Counted from the first letter of the stretch, positions 41,001 to 53,800 are shown. The stretch: DNA of 64,000 nt from Phocaeicola sartorii JCM 17136 = DSM 21941 (GCF_000614185.1 NZ_BAKM01000004.1:62001-126000); one strand, 5' to 3'. Notes: generated by a model not told the origin, from the letters alone. Numbers and translations are program-made.

Positions 41001-41313
41001 GGCAAGACCGTAGCCGCCTATTACGACGCACAGCAAGGAAACAACTATATCCAGTCATGGGGGGTGGAAGATGCCTCTTTCCTGAAACTGAGCAACGTGA
41101 CACTGGGATACACATTCCCCAAAACAGCCATTGCCAAACTAGGCTGAAGAACCTACGTCTCTATGCCACCGGCAATAACTTGGCGACCTGGACCCCATAC
41201 ACCGGTTTCGACCCCGAGGTGTCCACCATGAAAAGCGGCCTGACACCGGGCGTAGACTTCGGAGCTATCCGCTGAGCCGTTCCTTTATCTTTGGTCTTAA
41301 TGTAGCGTTTTAA
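38100..41313 (+). CDS. SusC/RagA-like TonB-dependent transporter of heparin/HS locus, two C-terminal frameshifts
   Basis: About 1071 residues when repaired. Signal peptide (ILFLLLFFLTGVLGVYAQ), CNA-B domain (VTGKVIDGDGLEVIGANVTI), TonB-box-like EETVVIGYAPMKRKEMTGS, plug signature GARGANGVVVITTKG, and a barrel. Start could be Met4 (MKSKILF). The last strands are split: one base missing at 41141-41143 (AKLG-stop becomes AKLGLKNLRLYATGNN) and one at about 41265 (FGAIR-stop becomes FGAYPLSRSFIFGLNVAF). The stop is then at 41311-41313. It is followed 22 bases later by its SusD partner. With PL12, GH88 and an HTCS directly downstream, the likely cargo is heparin/heparan sulfate oligosaccharide; homology to a characterised heparin-locus SusC was not tested here. 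Confidence 0.9.
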
Positions 41314-41335
41314 CCCTTAAATATAATCAGAAACA

Positions 41336-43029
41336 ATGAAAAAGTACCATTTACTATATCTATTATCCGCCTTGTTACTGGCGGGATTCACCTCATGTGA
41401 GGATATGCTGACGGAGAAGCCGAACTCCAGTTATGACAAAGACGGATATTTCGACTCGGAGGCCAAAGCGGAAATGGCCATCATGGGGATCTACTCCTCC
41501 ATCTCGGACAAAGACCATTACGGATGGTGCGAGATGGCTGCCCCGGCATCCGACGATACCTATTACACCAGCCGTACACACTCGGACAATCAAGTGCATG
41601 ACATAGCGCATTATCGCATCAACTCCACCAACACATGGGTAGAAAACCTGTGGAAATTCAAATATCAAGCGATAGACCGCGCCAATATGGCCATAGACGG
41701 CATCCGCCACATGACCGGTTATGAAGAAAACAAGAAACTGAAAGCTTTGGAGGCCGAGGCCCGCTTCCTCCGCGCCTTCATGGCATTCGATTTGGTGAAA
41801 TATTGGGGCGATGTACCTTTCAAAACCACCTATTCCGAAAGTTACGAATCCGCCTATCAGCCCCGCGCAAGCCGTGAGACCATCTACGATGAAATCATCG
41901 CCGACCTGACTTTTGCCAAAGAAAATACAGAATGGGCTACCGCAGGCTCTGATCCCGAAAGAGTGACACAAGGCGCCGCACGCGCCCTATTGATGCGCGT
42001 CTATCTGCAACGCGCAGGCTACAGCCTGCAAATGGACGGCAAACTGACCCGTCCGGAAGAAGGCAAGCGCAAGGAATATTTCAACGCTGTCATAGAAGAA
42101 TGGAAAGCGTTTCAAGCCAATGGCTACCATGACTTTCATCCGAGAGGATACGATACGTTGTTCAAGGACATCTCCTACGGCACACAGAACCCGAAAGAAA
42201 CCCTGTGGGAAATCTCCTTCTTCACATGCAAGGCAAGCGCAATGGCGGCGCATGGGGAATATACAACGGACCTATGGTAGGCGAGCCGACCGGCTTGGCA
42301 GCCTCTGAGGCCAACCAGCACATGGGACGCGCCAACGGATTCTTTATCGTAGTGCCCGAATGGCGCGGATTCTTCGAAGAAACCGACACACGCCGCGATG
42401 TGATGGTATGCACCTACCAGCAACGCTGGAACGCCAAACTGAAAGCACACGAAAAGAGAGAGTTGAAAGCCGGAGGATGGTATTGCGGAAAATGGCGTCG
42501 CGAATGGATGTCGCCCGATTCCTGGAACAAAAACCTGAATTACGGCGATGTGAACTTCTGCCCGTTGCGCTACGCCGATGTCGTACTGATGGCCGCCGAA
42601 GCATACAATGAAACAGGGAATGCACAATCCACCGCATGGGAGTTACTGAACCGGGTACGTACACGTGCCGGAGCCACCCCGATAACCGAAGCCAATTATG
42701 AGGAACTGATGGCGGCACGAAAGAAAACGCATCAGCTGACCTTCATTGACGACACCACTCCACAAGGCAAATTCCGTACCGCCCTTTATTGGGAACGCGG
42801 ATTCGAACTGGCCTTCGAAGGACAACGCAAATATGATCTTATCCGCTGGGGAGTATTAGGGAAAGCCCTCAAACTGTTCGGTGAAGCCAGCTCGGTGAAC
42901 AAGAAAGAGACCAAGCCCTATCCGGCATACCAGACTTTCACCGAAGGAAAGCACGAACTGTTTCCCATTCCCTTGAAAGAGATACAAAGCAATCCGAAAC
43001 TGGAAGGTAAAAACAACCCGGGGTACTAA
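41336..43029 (+). CDS. SusD/RagB-like glycan-binding lipoprotein of heparin/HS locus, one frameshift
   Basis: About 564 residues when repaired. Lipobox LLAGFTSCEDMLTEKP, SusD helix block LEAEARFLRAFMAFDLVKYWGDVPF, and C-terminal region with YWERGFELAFEGQRKYDLIRWG and HELFPIPLKEIQSNPKL, all typical. The frame breaks at about 42224: one added base changes ISFFTCKASAMAAH... into ISFFTMQGKRNGGAWGIYNGP. The two frames overlap from 42205 to 42280. Surface-exposed partner of the SusC just upstream; it would bind heparin/HS chains at the cell surface. A hairpin after its stop separates it from the PL12 gene. Confidence 0.9.
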
Positions 43030-43048
43030 CCGGAACAAAATGATTTCA

Positions 43049-43084
43049 GGGATTGTGCAAGAACCATCGGACGTGCACAATCCC
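43049..43084 (+). terminator. Hairpin between susD and PL12 lyase gene
   Basis: GGGATTGTGCA (43049-43059) pairs perfectly with TGCACAATCCC (43074-43084) over a 14-base loop, followed by TACTTTTATT. It could terminate part of the susCD transcripts; the following TACTTTTA (43085-43092) also resembles a -7 box for the PL12 gene. Confidence 0.5.
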
Positions 43085-43116
43085 TACTTTTATTAAACTC
43101 CAGAAATATAAAGAAT

Positions 43117-45099
43117 ATGAAACGATTCTCTTCAATCTGCCTGTTATTATATCTTTGCATCCTACCGGCAGCCGCTTTCAACAAAGATGTTTTTCAACTG
43201 CTGAATCTTGACTACCCCGGTTTACAACAAGTTAAAGAACACTATGCCAACGGAAAATATGAAGATGCCGCCCAGGCGTTGCTGGCATACTACCGGAACC
43301 GTACAGACATCATCAACCCGAATATCGACATGAAAAATCTGCACCTCAGCGACCGGGAACGTCAATGGGCGGAAGAAGCATTAGAACATACATTCTATGT
43401 GCACGACGGCTATCAACCCTCTTTCCATTATGGAAAAGACATCAACTGGCGCTACTGGCCAGTGAAAGACAACGAATTACGCTGGCAGCTTCACCGCCAC
43501 AAATGGTTTACCCCCATGGGAAAAGCCTACCGTCTGACCCAAGAGGAAAAATATGCTCAAGAATGGGTCTGTCAGTTTATGGACTGGATTAAAAAGAATC
43601 CGTTGACCGAAATTGATAAAGAAGAATATGAAATGACAAACAAAGCAGAAGTAACAGGTTCTGCGGAAAACGTACGTTTCGCATGGCGTCCGTTAGAAAC
43701 AAGCCACCGACTGCAAGATCAAATCAACCAGTTCGTTTTGTTCCTGCCGTCCGTCTCGTTCACAGCAGACTTTCTGACCGATTTTTTGGTAAACTATCAC
43801 AAACATGCCTTGCATATACTTCATAACTATTCTGCCGAAGGAAATCATTTATTGTTTGAAGCGCAACGGATGATTTACGCCGGAGCCTTCTTCCCCGAGT
43901 TCAAAGAAGCAGCCGGTTGGCGTAAAAGCGGGATAGATATTCTGAACCGTGAAATAAAGAAACAAGTATATGCCGACGGCGGACAGTATGAACTCGACCT
44001 GCATTATCATCCCGCCTGTATCGATATTTTCTACAAAGCATTGATCATGGCCGATGTAAACGGATTCCGACAAGAATTTCCTCACTCCTATCGGGACACG
44101 ATAGAGAAAATGATTGTCTTTTACATCAACGTATGCTATCCCGACTATTCCAATCCCTGTTTCAGTGATGCCAAACGAGGAGGAAAATCAAGCGACTTGA
44201 AACGCTATAAAAACTGGATGAGACTTTTCCCCAAGAATGAACAGATACGCTACATGGCCACAGAAGGGCGCGAAGGCAAACTCCCGGAAAACCTCACCAA
44301 AGGCTTTCCGAATTCGGGATTCTTCACCTTTCGCAACGGATGGGACGAAACCGCAACCGTCATGGTCATGAAAGCCGGTCCCAAAGGAGAATGGCACTGC
44401 CAGCCCGATAACGGTACTTTTGAACTGTGGTTCAACGGAAAAAACCTTTTTCCCGACTCCGGCTCTTACATTTACGCCGGTGAAGGAGAAGTGATGAAAC
44501 TACGGAACTGGTTCCGTCAGACAAAAGTACACAACACCCTGACCCTGAATAACCGGAACTTGGAAACCACCCAGTCCGTCACCCGCCTGTGGCAACCGGA
44601 AGGAGAGGTACAAGTGTTGGTCACAGAAAACCAAAGTTATAAGAACTTGAGACACCGCCGTACGGTCTTCTTTGTAGAAAGCACCTACTTCATCATTGTG
44701 GACGAAGCTTCGGGAGATGCCACCGGAATGATAAACCTGCATTACCAACTGGCCGACGGCAACGTGGATATTGATGAAAAACAGCATACGCTCACTACCC
44801 GTTTTGACAACGAGAGTAATGTAAAGCTCCAGTGCTTTGCTCCTAAAGAGATCCGGACGGAAAAAGAAGAGGGATGGTATTCCACGGCTTATCGTAAACG
44901 GACGGAACGCACAGCTGTCGCTTTCAACCTGAATAAAAATGATGAAAAGACAGTGCGTTATATCACCGCTATCTACCCATTCAAGAAACAAGGAAGCGCC
45001 CCCCGAATCTCTGCCAGAATTATCAGCCACAAGCCAGATGCACTAACGGTTGAAGTAAAAATCAACGGGAAGAAAAGCATCTTAAGTTATACATTGTAA
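43117..45099 (+). CDS. hepC: Heparin-sulfate lyase (heparinase III), PL12
   Basis: A 660-residue protein, frame intact, with a signal peptide (LLLYLCILPAAA). It closely resembles the PL12 heparinase III of Bacteroides along its length: WRYWPVKDNELRWQLHRHKW, RPLETSHRLQDQINQF, NYSAEGNHLLFEAQRMIYAG, ELDLHYHPACIDIFYK, GEWHCQPDNGTFELWFNG and FPDSGSYIYAGEGEVM. These blocks include the expected toroid Asn, Tyr and His residues of the active site and the metal-binding His region of the beta-sandwich. It cleaves low-sulfated heparan sulfate domains by beta-elimination, giving unsaturated oligosaccharides for GH88. The length equals that of known PL12 enzymes. Position between susCD and the HTCS matches the known B. 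thetaiotaomicron heparin locus in gene content. Confidence 0.95.
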   Translation: MKRFSSICLLLYLCILPAAAFNKDVFQLLNLDYPGLQQVKEHYANGKYEDAAQALLAYYRNRTDIINPNIDMKNLHLSDRERQWAEEALEHTFYVHDGYQPSFHYGKDINWRYWPVKDNELRWQLHRHKWFTPMGKAYRLTQEEKYAQEWVCQFMDWIKKNPLTEIDKEEYEMTNKAEVTGSAENVRFAWRPLETSHRLQDQINQFVLFLPSVSFTADFLTDFLVNYHKHALHILHNYSAEGNHLLFEAQRMIYAGAFFPEFKEAAGWRKSGIDILNREIKKQVYADGGQYELDLHYHPACIDIFYKALIMADVNGFRQEFPHSYRDTIEKMIVFYINVCYPDYSNPCFSDAKRGGKSSDLKRYKNWMRLFPKNEQIRYMATEGREGKLPENLTKGFPNSGFFTFRNGWDETATVMVMKAGPKGEWHCQPDNGTFELWFNGKNLFPDSGSYIYAGEGEVMKLRNWFRQTKVHNTLTLNNRNLETTQSVTRLWQPEGEVQVLVTENQSYKNLRHRRTVFFVESTYFIIVDEASGDATGMINLHYQLADGNVDIDEKQHTLTTRFDNESNVKLQCFAPKEIRTEKEEGWYSTAYRKRTERTAVAFNLNKNDEKTVRYITAIYPFKKQGSAPRISARIISHKPDALTVEVKINGKKSILSYTL

Positions 45100-45105
45100 A
45101 AACCG

Positions 45106-45175
45106 GGTTCCTATGTTTAAACATTCCACGAGGAACCTGCCATCTTCACCCGGATGCGCATAAAACATAGGAACC
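45106..45175 (+). terminator. Hairpin after hepC
   Basis: GGTTCCTATGTTT (45106-45118) pairs perfectly with AAACATAGGAACC (45163-45175), 44-base loop, followed shortly by an eight-T run. The loop also holds a direct repeat AGGAACCTGCCA (45131-45142 and 45169-45180). Likely terminator of the susCD-hepC unit. Confidence 0.6.
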
Positions 45176-45307
45176 TGCCACCATTTCTTTTTTTTAAGTA
45201 AATGATTCACTTCACATTCTTTGTCATTCTAAGTATTTTTTATAAATTGCCACGGTCTTTATCTGAACACACGAAAGACGTTGACTATTATCCAAAACTA
45301 TAAAATT

Positions 45308-48300
45308 ATGACAAAATATTACTTGTGCCTGCTTATCACCTTAGCCTCCCTGTTAAAGGTATCAGCCAGATTTCCTTCACACACCTGGGTATCAATGACG
45401 GACTCTCCCAAAGCACCGTGTTTGACATCACACAAGACAGCAAAGGGAATATGTGGTTTTCCACTTTCAACGGAGTAAATAAATACAACGGATACGATTT
45501 CACCGTTTATCTGCACGAAGAAGGAAACCCGCACAGCATAAGCCACAATACCGCCCGTACCATCCAAGCAGGCAGCAACGGCAAAGTATGGATAGGCACC
45601 GATGAAGGATTATCCTGTTACGACCCCATCGAAGATTTCTTTTACAACTATTATTACGAAAAAGATAAAAAAAGAGCTGCCGTCACCGGCATTATTGAGA
45701 TAGATCCGGAGCATTTGCTAGTCAATACATCTCACGGTCTGACTCTGTTCAATATATCACAAAGCGCATTTACAACAGACAAAATGGACGCAACTTTACT
45801 CTCACTGAAAGCCACAGCCATACACCGCTATCAAGACCGTATATATATAGGAACCTCCCAAGGGGTATCTGTCTACTCACTTATCCGGCACACCCTGCAA
45901 ACCATCCTCACCTTTCCGGAAGGAGCTTCCAAAGAAGTGCTGACCATCCTACAGCAATCAGACTCCCTGCTATGGATCGGAACGGAAGGAGACGGCTTGT
46001 ATGCTGTTCATCCCGGCACCAACACCGTCAGACACTATACCGCCAGCAACGGGAACAGCATCAGTTCCAATTTTGTACGCTCACTAGCCTTGGATGCGCA
46101 AAACCGCTTATGGATAGGCACATTCACCTCCTTATATATTTACGATGAAGAAAACGATAAGTTCATTGCTCACGTCAGCGACCGTCTGCAAGAACAAAGC
46201 CTGTCCCAAAGTTCTATCCGCAGCATCTTCAAAGACTCCCAAGGTGGCATGTGCTAGGCACTTATTATGGCGGCATCAACTATTATCACCCACTGAGAGA
46301 ACGCTTCCAACACCTTCACTTCTCTCCACACCTCAACTCACTGAATGACAATATAATAGGAAGCATCACAGAAGACCGTACCGGCTGTTTGTGGATAGGG
46401 ACCAACAGTGGCGGCGTAAACAAATACAATCCCTCCTCGAAAACCTTCACCTACTACCAGGCACAGCAAGGCTTGGGAGCCAATGATGTAAAAGCCATAT
46501 ACATAGACGAGGCTGCCGACAAAGTGTACATAGGCACACACACAGGAGGCCTCAATATCCTGCACCGCAGCACAGGACGCATAGAAAACTACACCACAGC
46601 AAACAGTGCATTGACCGACAATAATGTCTATGACATTTTACCAGCGGACAAGGAAGGAAATCTATGGATAGGCACCCTGAACGGACTCTTCTCCTTTAAC
46701 CCCACCCAACGCAAATTTATAGAAGCATACACCGGTGGAAAAACACAAGACAAAAACCGTATCCGCGACCTGATGACCGACAGCAAGCAACGCCTGTGGA
46801 TAGGCGGGGAAAACGGAATTGCCCTGTATGCCCACCAAGAAGGACAACTGCATCCCCTTCCATTGCTTGACAAGCATACGGATTTGAAAAATGCGTTTGT
46901 TTACTGCATTCATGAAGCAACCAACGGAACATTCTGGATAGGAACCCGGAACGGTCTGTACCAATTCGATGAAAAGAAAAACGAACAGACACGCTACAGT
47001 GTATCCGACGGGCTTCCCAATCCAGTCGTATATAGTATTCTGGAAGATCATCTGGGACGCTTATGGATCAGTACCGACAAAGGGCTTTCCTGCTTCCATC
47101 CCGAAACAGGAAAGTTCAGAAACTTCACCTCCATGGACGGCTTACAAAGCAATCAGTTTACCCCCAAAGCCTGTTGCCGCACCACTGAAGGCGAAATGTA
47201 TTTCGGTGGCATCAATGGCATCTCCATCTTCCAACCGGAACAGATGCAGGATAATCCTATGTGCCCTCCCCCCTCATTACAAACATGGAACTATTCAATA
47301 TACCGGTCGCTCCGCACGATAAAACCGGCATTCTGGACAAGCACATCAGCGAGACAACACAAATAACACTGCAAAACAAGCAATCATCCTTTACGCTGAA
47401 CTTCAGTGTGCCCAATTACATCGCAGGCCGCCATAATACATTCGCCTACCAGCTGGAAGGATACGACAAGGAATGGTATCATACAGACGGAGATCATCAC
47501 TGGGCCACCTATACCAACCTGCCGGCGGGCCGTTATAACTTCCTGGTAAAGGCGGCAAACAATGACGGCAAATGGAATGAGACACCTACCTCTTTAAAAA
47601 TAACCATTCTTCCCGCGTGGTATCAGACCTGGTGGGCCATCACCCTCTTTTTACTGGCAGTGTCGGGATTCATCGCATGGATATTCTATTATCAGATGGA
47701 ACGCATGAACAAAAAGCGCAATGAAGAGCTGCAAGAAATGAAAACCCGCTTCTTCATCGACATCTCACACGAACTGCGCACTCCTCTGACCCTGATACTG
47801 GCCCCCCTGCAGGAATTATTGCTACGTACCAACGACCGCTGGACAAGAAACCAGTTGGAATACATCAAAAAGAACGCCGACCGGCTGCTGCATCTGGTAA
47901 ACCAGCTGATGGATTACCGACGGGCGGAAAAAGGAGTCTTCCAACTAAAGGTAAAAGCCATTTATGCACACAATATCGTAGAGAAAAACTTCCGTTTCTA
48001 CGAACAACTGGCCAAACGGAAACAAATAACGTATGAACTCCAATCCGACCTGATGGACAAAAAAGTATTCTGTGACGCCAATTACCTGGAGCTGGTCTTA
48101 AACAACCTGCTGTCCAATGCCTTCAAATATACCGATAAAGGTCAAAGCATCACCGTATACCTGAAAGAAGACGGCCCCAATCTGCTACTACAAGTCAAAG
48201 ATACGGGAGCAGGCATTCCGGTTGACAAACAAGCCAAGATATTCGAACGTTTCTACCAAGTGGAAAACGATCATCCGGGAAGCGGTATCGGACTGTCCCT

Positions 48301-49326
48301 GGTACAAAAATTGGTAGAACTCCATCACGGACATCTGGAACTGGAAAGTGTAGAACATGAAGGAAGCTGCTTCTCCATCTATCTGCCCAAAGACAAAGAA
48401 GCCTACAAGCCCGAAGAACTGGCCCAAACGGATACGGAAAAACAACTGTATTCCACCAATGTAAAAGACATGTATATCGTTGACACGGAAGAAGAGAAAG
48501 AAGGCACTGAACAGCAGCCGGGAGAGGCCGGGGCGTCAGCATCCGAAGGAAAGCGCAAGAAGGAAACCATCCTGATTGTGGAGGACAACACCGAGATACA
48601 ACAATACCTGAGTGAAGAACTCTCCAAATCCTTCATCACCCTGGAAGCCGGCAACGGAGAGGAGGCACTGGAAGTAGTGAAAGAAAACGAAATAGATTTG
48701 ATTATCACCGATGTGATGATGCCGGTCATGGATGGCATCAAGTTATGCCGCAGCATCAAGCAGAATCTCAAGACCTGTCATATACCGGTTATCATCCTGT
48801 CTGCCAAATCGGAACTGAGCGACCAGTTGGAGGGATTGCAGGTAGGAGCGGACGACTATATTCCCAAACCTTTCTCATTGGCGCTGATTGTAACCAAGAT
48901 AAAAAATATTCTGCGCACCCATTATCGTTCGATAGAACACTACTCTAATTCACTGGAAATAGAGCCGGAGAAAATCGCCTTGAACCCATTGGATGAAGAG
49001 TTCCTGACGAAAGCGGTAAGTATCGTGGAAAAACACATGGACAACATCGAATTCTCTACCGACGAATTTGCCCGTGAACTGTATATGAGCCGCTCGTCCC
49101 TGCACATGAAAATGAAAGCGGTAACCGGAGAGTCCACCGCGGAATTTATCAGGAAGATACGTTTCAACCAGGCATGCAAATTGCTGAAGGAAGGACGATA
49201 TAACGTGGCGGAAATCAGTCTGATGGTAGGATTCAACACCCCCTCTTATTTCGCCACCTGTTTTAAGAAATATGTAGCTGTCTCCCCTCAGAATACATCA
49301 AAAACGGAGGGAAACAACAAATTTAA
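45308..49326 (+). CDS. Hybrid two-component system regulator (HTCS) of heparin/HS locus, four frameshifts
   Basis: About 1339 residues when repaired. Order: signal peptide (MTKYYLCLLITLASLL), fourteen-blade-type Reg_prop periplasmic sensor (repeats such as GNMWFSTFNGVNKY, LWIGTNSGGVNKY, LWIGTLNGLFSF), Y_Y_Y domain (AYQLEGYDKEWY), one membrane helix (WWAITLFLLAVSGFIAWIF), HisKA (FIDISHELRTPLTLI), HATPase (NNLLSNAFKY), receiver (LIITDVMMPVMDG, PKPF) and AraC-type HTH (EISLMVGFNTPSYFATCFKK). Breaks: 45358 (missing G), 46251-46254 (missing G), about 47258 (missing base) and 49284-49287 (missing C; gives SPSEYIKNGGKQQI-stop at 49324-49326). The frame to 49399 is thus an artefact. It probably senses unsaturated heparin oligosaccharides and activates the locus. 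Confidence 0.88.
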
Positions 49327-49411
49327 AACTCCTTTCAACAGAATTGGCATCCTTCATACCGGCTTGAAAGTTCTTTCAACATACCGAAATAAAGATTAGC
49401 AGGCTTACTCT

Positions 49412-49419
49412 TACCTTTG
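49412..49419 (+). promoter_or_regulatory. -7 box for the GH88 gene
   Basis: TACCTTTG matches TAnnTTTG, 37 bases before the ATG at 49456. It falls downstream of the HTCS stop proposed at 49326, which supports that stop. Confidence 0.45.
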
Positions 49420-49455
49420 CGTCAAGAATAAGTCACGCTAACTTTATAAAATAGT

Positions 49456-50711
49456 ATGAAAAAAGTTTTCTTCTTAGCCATATCCGCCATCATCGGACTG
49501 GCTTCTTGCAAAAACAATGCGCCTCAACAAGAGGCATGGGTAAACAACGCGCTGGATATAGCATCGTATCAGTTAAAGACGACCGCTTCCGAAATAGCGG
49601 ATTCCGCCAAACTGCCCCGCTCCATCTGGACCGGATATACAACAGACTTTTTGGTCAGCCAGCTGGAAAGAGACGCCAAATCCTTTCAGAACTCCCTTTG
49701 GGCCAATCCTTCGGCCGACAAACTGGGCCAACGCCGTCTGTGTGGCATCTACGACTGGACCAGCGGGTTCTTCCCCGGCAGCCTGTGGTATCTTTATGAA
49801 CTGACAGGCGACAACGAGTTGAAAGAACAAGCCATAAAATATACCAATCTGCTGAACCCCGTCAGATATTACAAGGACACCCACGATTTGGGATTCATGA
49901 TCAATTGCAGCTATGGCAACGCCCTCCGCCTTGCGCCCAATGATACCATCAAAAATGTATTGATAGAAACTGCCGACAACCTCTGCCTGCGCTTCGATCC
50001 TAAAATAGGCTGCATCCGTTCATGGGATTTCGGACATTGGAACTTCCCGGTCATCATTGACAACATGATGAATCTGGACCTGCTCTTCAGTGCCAGCAAG
50101 CTCACCGGTGACAACAAATACCGGGAGGTAGCCATCACCCATGCCCAGACCACCCTGAAACATCACTTCCGTCCCGACTATACCTCTTATCATGTAGTGA
50201 GCTACCATAACGACGGAACTGTAGAAAGCCAGGGTACCCATCAGGGAAAGAACGATGCTTCCGCCTGGTCGCGCGGACAAGGATGGGCCGTATATGGATA
50301 CACCGCTTGTTACCGTGAAACCCAAGATACACTTTTCCTGCAACAGGCTGTGAGCATCGCCAATATGATTATGGAACGCGTAAAGACCGAAGACCTAATT
50401 CCTTACTGGGATTTCGATGCTCCGGCTGGTAAAGACACCCCCCGCGACGCCTCCGCCGCCTGCGTCACCGCTTCCGCTCTGCTAGAGCTCAGCACGCTGG
50501 TTCCGGACGGGCAGAAATATTTTGACTATGCCGAACAACAACTGAAAAGTTTGTCCGGTAAAGGTATCTGGCAGACAAAGGCAAGAATCAAGGATACATA
50601 CTGGAACATTCCACCGGTTCGCTGCCTCACGGTTCCGAAATAGATACTCCTCTGAATTATGCCGATTATTATTATTTGGAGGCAATGAAAAGATATGTGG
50701 ATTTAAGATAG
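49456..50711 (+). CDS. GH88 unsaturated glucuronyl hydrolase, lipoprotein, one frameshift
   Basis: About 417 residues when repaired, with a lipobox (AIIGLASCKNN). GH88 features: GIYDWTSGFFPGSLWYLYELTGD, KDTHDLGFMINCSYGNALR (Asp144 aligns with the catalytic Asp149 of the Bacillus enzyme), RSWDFGHWNFPVIIDNMMNLDLL and DASAWSRGQGWAVYGY. The frame breaks at about 50563: adding one G gives SGKGYLADKGKNQGYILEHSTGSLP and the usual ending PLNYADYYYLEAMKRY, with the stop at 50709-50711. It hydrates the double bond of unsaturated disaccharides made by PL12/PL15, releasing 5-keto-4-deoxyuronate plus glucosamine. Where Bacillus UGL has WTDGF, this reads WTSGF; effect unknown. Closed by a strong terminator. 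Confidence 0.9.
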
Positions 50712-50781
50712 GTAAAAGGTTGTTTTAGACATTAGTCCTCAGAGGTTAGTTTTAAACTTCTGTTTTCAGTTTAACACTGTA

Positions 50782-50820
50782 AGCCGGTAGAGTTGCCAAA
50801 GAATACTCTATCGGCTTTTT
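50782..50820 (+). terminator. Intrinsic terminator after GH88
   Basis: AGCCGGTAGAGT (50782-50793) pairs with ACTCTATCGGCT (50805-50816) with one G-T position, then TTTTT to 50820. It also lies at the 3' end of the convergent HTCS gene. Confidence 0.8.
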
Positions 50821-50840
50821 ATCTGTCTCCCATATCTCCT

Positions 50841-53800
50841 CTACGTCTTCAGCCCCTCTTTCTCTTTTCCACGCAGATAAACAGAAGGAGACACGCCATA
50901 CTGTGTCTTGAAACAACGGCTAAAATAAAGCGGATCACTGATACCTACTTTATAAGATACTTCGCTCACATTATAATTACCTTCCAACAATAATTCCGCC
51001 GCTTTCTTCAGACGAATAATACGGAAATATTCATTAGGAGTATGCCCTGTCAAACCACGAACTTTCTTAGAGAATACAGTACGCCCCAATTTCATCCGGG
51101 CAGCAAAGTCTTCCATCGTAAATTCCGGATTTCCCAACTCCTGCTCTATAATAGCCTGCAATTTATCAAGGAACTGTTTATCTTTATCAGAAGTATAAAT
51201 AGCCGGTCGCTCTATACTGGGATCATTCACATATTTCTCACGTAACTTTTCACGCTGGTCAATCAATTGAACCATCCGTGCCAAAAGCAATTTTAAGCTG
51301 AACGGTTTGGTTACATACGCATCCGCCCCACTTTCCACTCCTTCCAATTTATTTTCGGTAGTTCCCATAGCTGTCAGTAGAATGATCGGAATATGACTGG
51401 TACTGAATTCATTTTTTAACTTACGGGTTACTTCATACCCATTCATTCCCGGCATCAGGACATCACATATTATCAGATCAGCATCATAAGTCCGTGCACG
51501 TTCAAAACCCGCCACACCATCAGCCTCGGCTACCACCTCAAAATAAACAGATATTTCTTTCTTCAAAAATTCACGAATGTCAGTATCGTCTTCAATGATC
51601 AATATCTTTTTCTTGTTTAAAGGAGCCACCATCTGTTCTTCTTTTACGAGACGGCACGGAATGCCTTCGTCTGTATGATCCGTTTCTTCCATTAAGACTG
51701 TAGAGATCAAAAAATCTTTTGACTCATATACAGAACTATCCAATGGCAAAGTGACTGTAAAAACAGAACCCTGCCCTTCATTCTCCGCATATTCAATGCT
51801 TCCTTTATGCACATTTACAAGTTCGTGAGTCAAATGCAACCCGATTCCCATACTATCACCGGAGAAACTACTTTGCATAAATCGAGAAAAAAGTTGCCCA
51901 CGTTTCTCTAAAGGAATACCAATACCGGTGTCTGACACGGAAATGATCATTTTTTTGTTTCTTCTTCCACATCTACCGAACAAACTATTTTCCCGCCCTC
52001 CGGTGTGTACTTAAATGCATTGGACAGAAGATTATAAACTATCTTATCCAGTTTACCCTTATCAACAAACATAGGATAAGAACTGACAGAAGGAATAAAT
52101 CTAAATTCCATTTCTTTAGATTCCGCCGTTTCCTTAAAACTCAGAAATATATCGTAAAGGAAAACGATAACATCTGTTTCTTCTAATGAAAGAACCAGCT
52201 TATTATTCTGCATTTTTCTGAATTCCAGCAGTTGATTGATTAATCTGAGCATTCGCTGCGTACTTCTGTCCATTACTTTTATAGGATAAGCCAATTCTTT
52301 AGAAACCCTGCCCATAGTCTCTATTTTCTCCAAGGCTCCCTGTATCAACGTCAACGGAGTACGAAACTCATGAGAGATATTGGTAAAAAAGACCAATTTA
52401 TATTCCGTCAACTGTTTTTCCAGTTGGATACGGTTCCGCAAGGTAGCAAACTTATGGATTAGTCTGAACGTAATATACATTGCCATACAAATCAGAATCA
52501 CATAAATAGCAAAGGCCCAACCCGTTTTCCAAAAAGGCGGAGTAATAACAATCTGCAATACGGTTTCATCTTTCCCCCATACACCGGAAGCACTGGATGC
52601 TTTTACATGTAACTGATAAGTACCCGGCAACAAATTTTTATAAGCTGCAAAATTCAAGGAAGAAGGAACTCCCCAATCTTTATCGTATGGAGCTAGCTTA
52701 TAAATATACTTGGCATCATTTGCCATAGAATAGTCAAAAGTAGAGAAGTCTATACTGAATGAATTCTGATAATATTTCAGTTCTATTCTATCTGTATAAC
52801 TTAACGCTTCCGCCAAAGGAGAATCAACATCTCCGGGACGAACGGAAATTCCATTTATTTTTAAGTCTGTGAGAACTACCGGAGAAACGACATGCTGTGG
52901 CATGACTTTTTCAGGATCGACCACAACCAAACCATGATTCGTTCCAAACAGCAAATGTCCGTTTTTCATAACGCAGGCACTACTCTCCAAATAGACATTG
53001 CCGGGCATTATAGCTGAAAAAAAGAAATTATCAAAAGTCTCCGTATCCGGATCAAACCGGGACATCCCATATTCGGTACCCAGCCAGATTTTTCCATCTC
53101 TATCTTCTATGATTGACTGGACTACATTATTTACCAACCCATCATCCTCATCATAATGCCGGAATTCCAACTGATCATAAGTTTGTCCTGACTGGCAGAC
53201 AGAAAAGCCTCTACCTGTAGTTCCAATCCACATACGGCCTTTGCTGTCACAGAAAATGTTACGAATTTCATTGCTACGTATTTTCCCATTATCCAAGTTA
53301 TAAACGTAATACTGCCGCGAATCATTCAACAAAGAATCCGGATGGAATACATAAATACCATTATTAGTTCCTACCCACATCCAATGATTCCGGTCAGCAG
53401 TAATAGTACGAACCTCTTGCTCTCCAAAACTCCCCTTCAAAAAATGATGAAACACGAAATCGTTTTTCTGATAAACAGCCAAATCGAGTCCTCCCCCGAA
53501 CGTTCCAATCCACATTCTATCCCGGTAGTCCCTATAGATATCATAAATATGATTATGTGCAAGTGAATTCACATCATCAGCCCGATGCACATACCATCTA
53601 TCGCCTATACACAATCCATCCCCACGGGTTCCCATCCATACTTGCCCTTTGTCATCCTCTTCGAGAGCAAAAACACTAAGATGATAATAATTTCTTTGCA
53701 ATAAATCCAAGTGACAGTCATAAGCAAACAATCCCCCCCGACGATTTCCTACCTGCACGTCTCCATTCTCCATACACGTAACCATACGGATGGTATTGGA

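Noticed and set aside
49327-49399. C-terminal tail of the HTCS as written
   Set aside because: It follows a lost C near 49285; the other frame gives the expected AraC-domain ending and stop at 49326.
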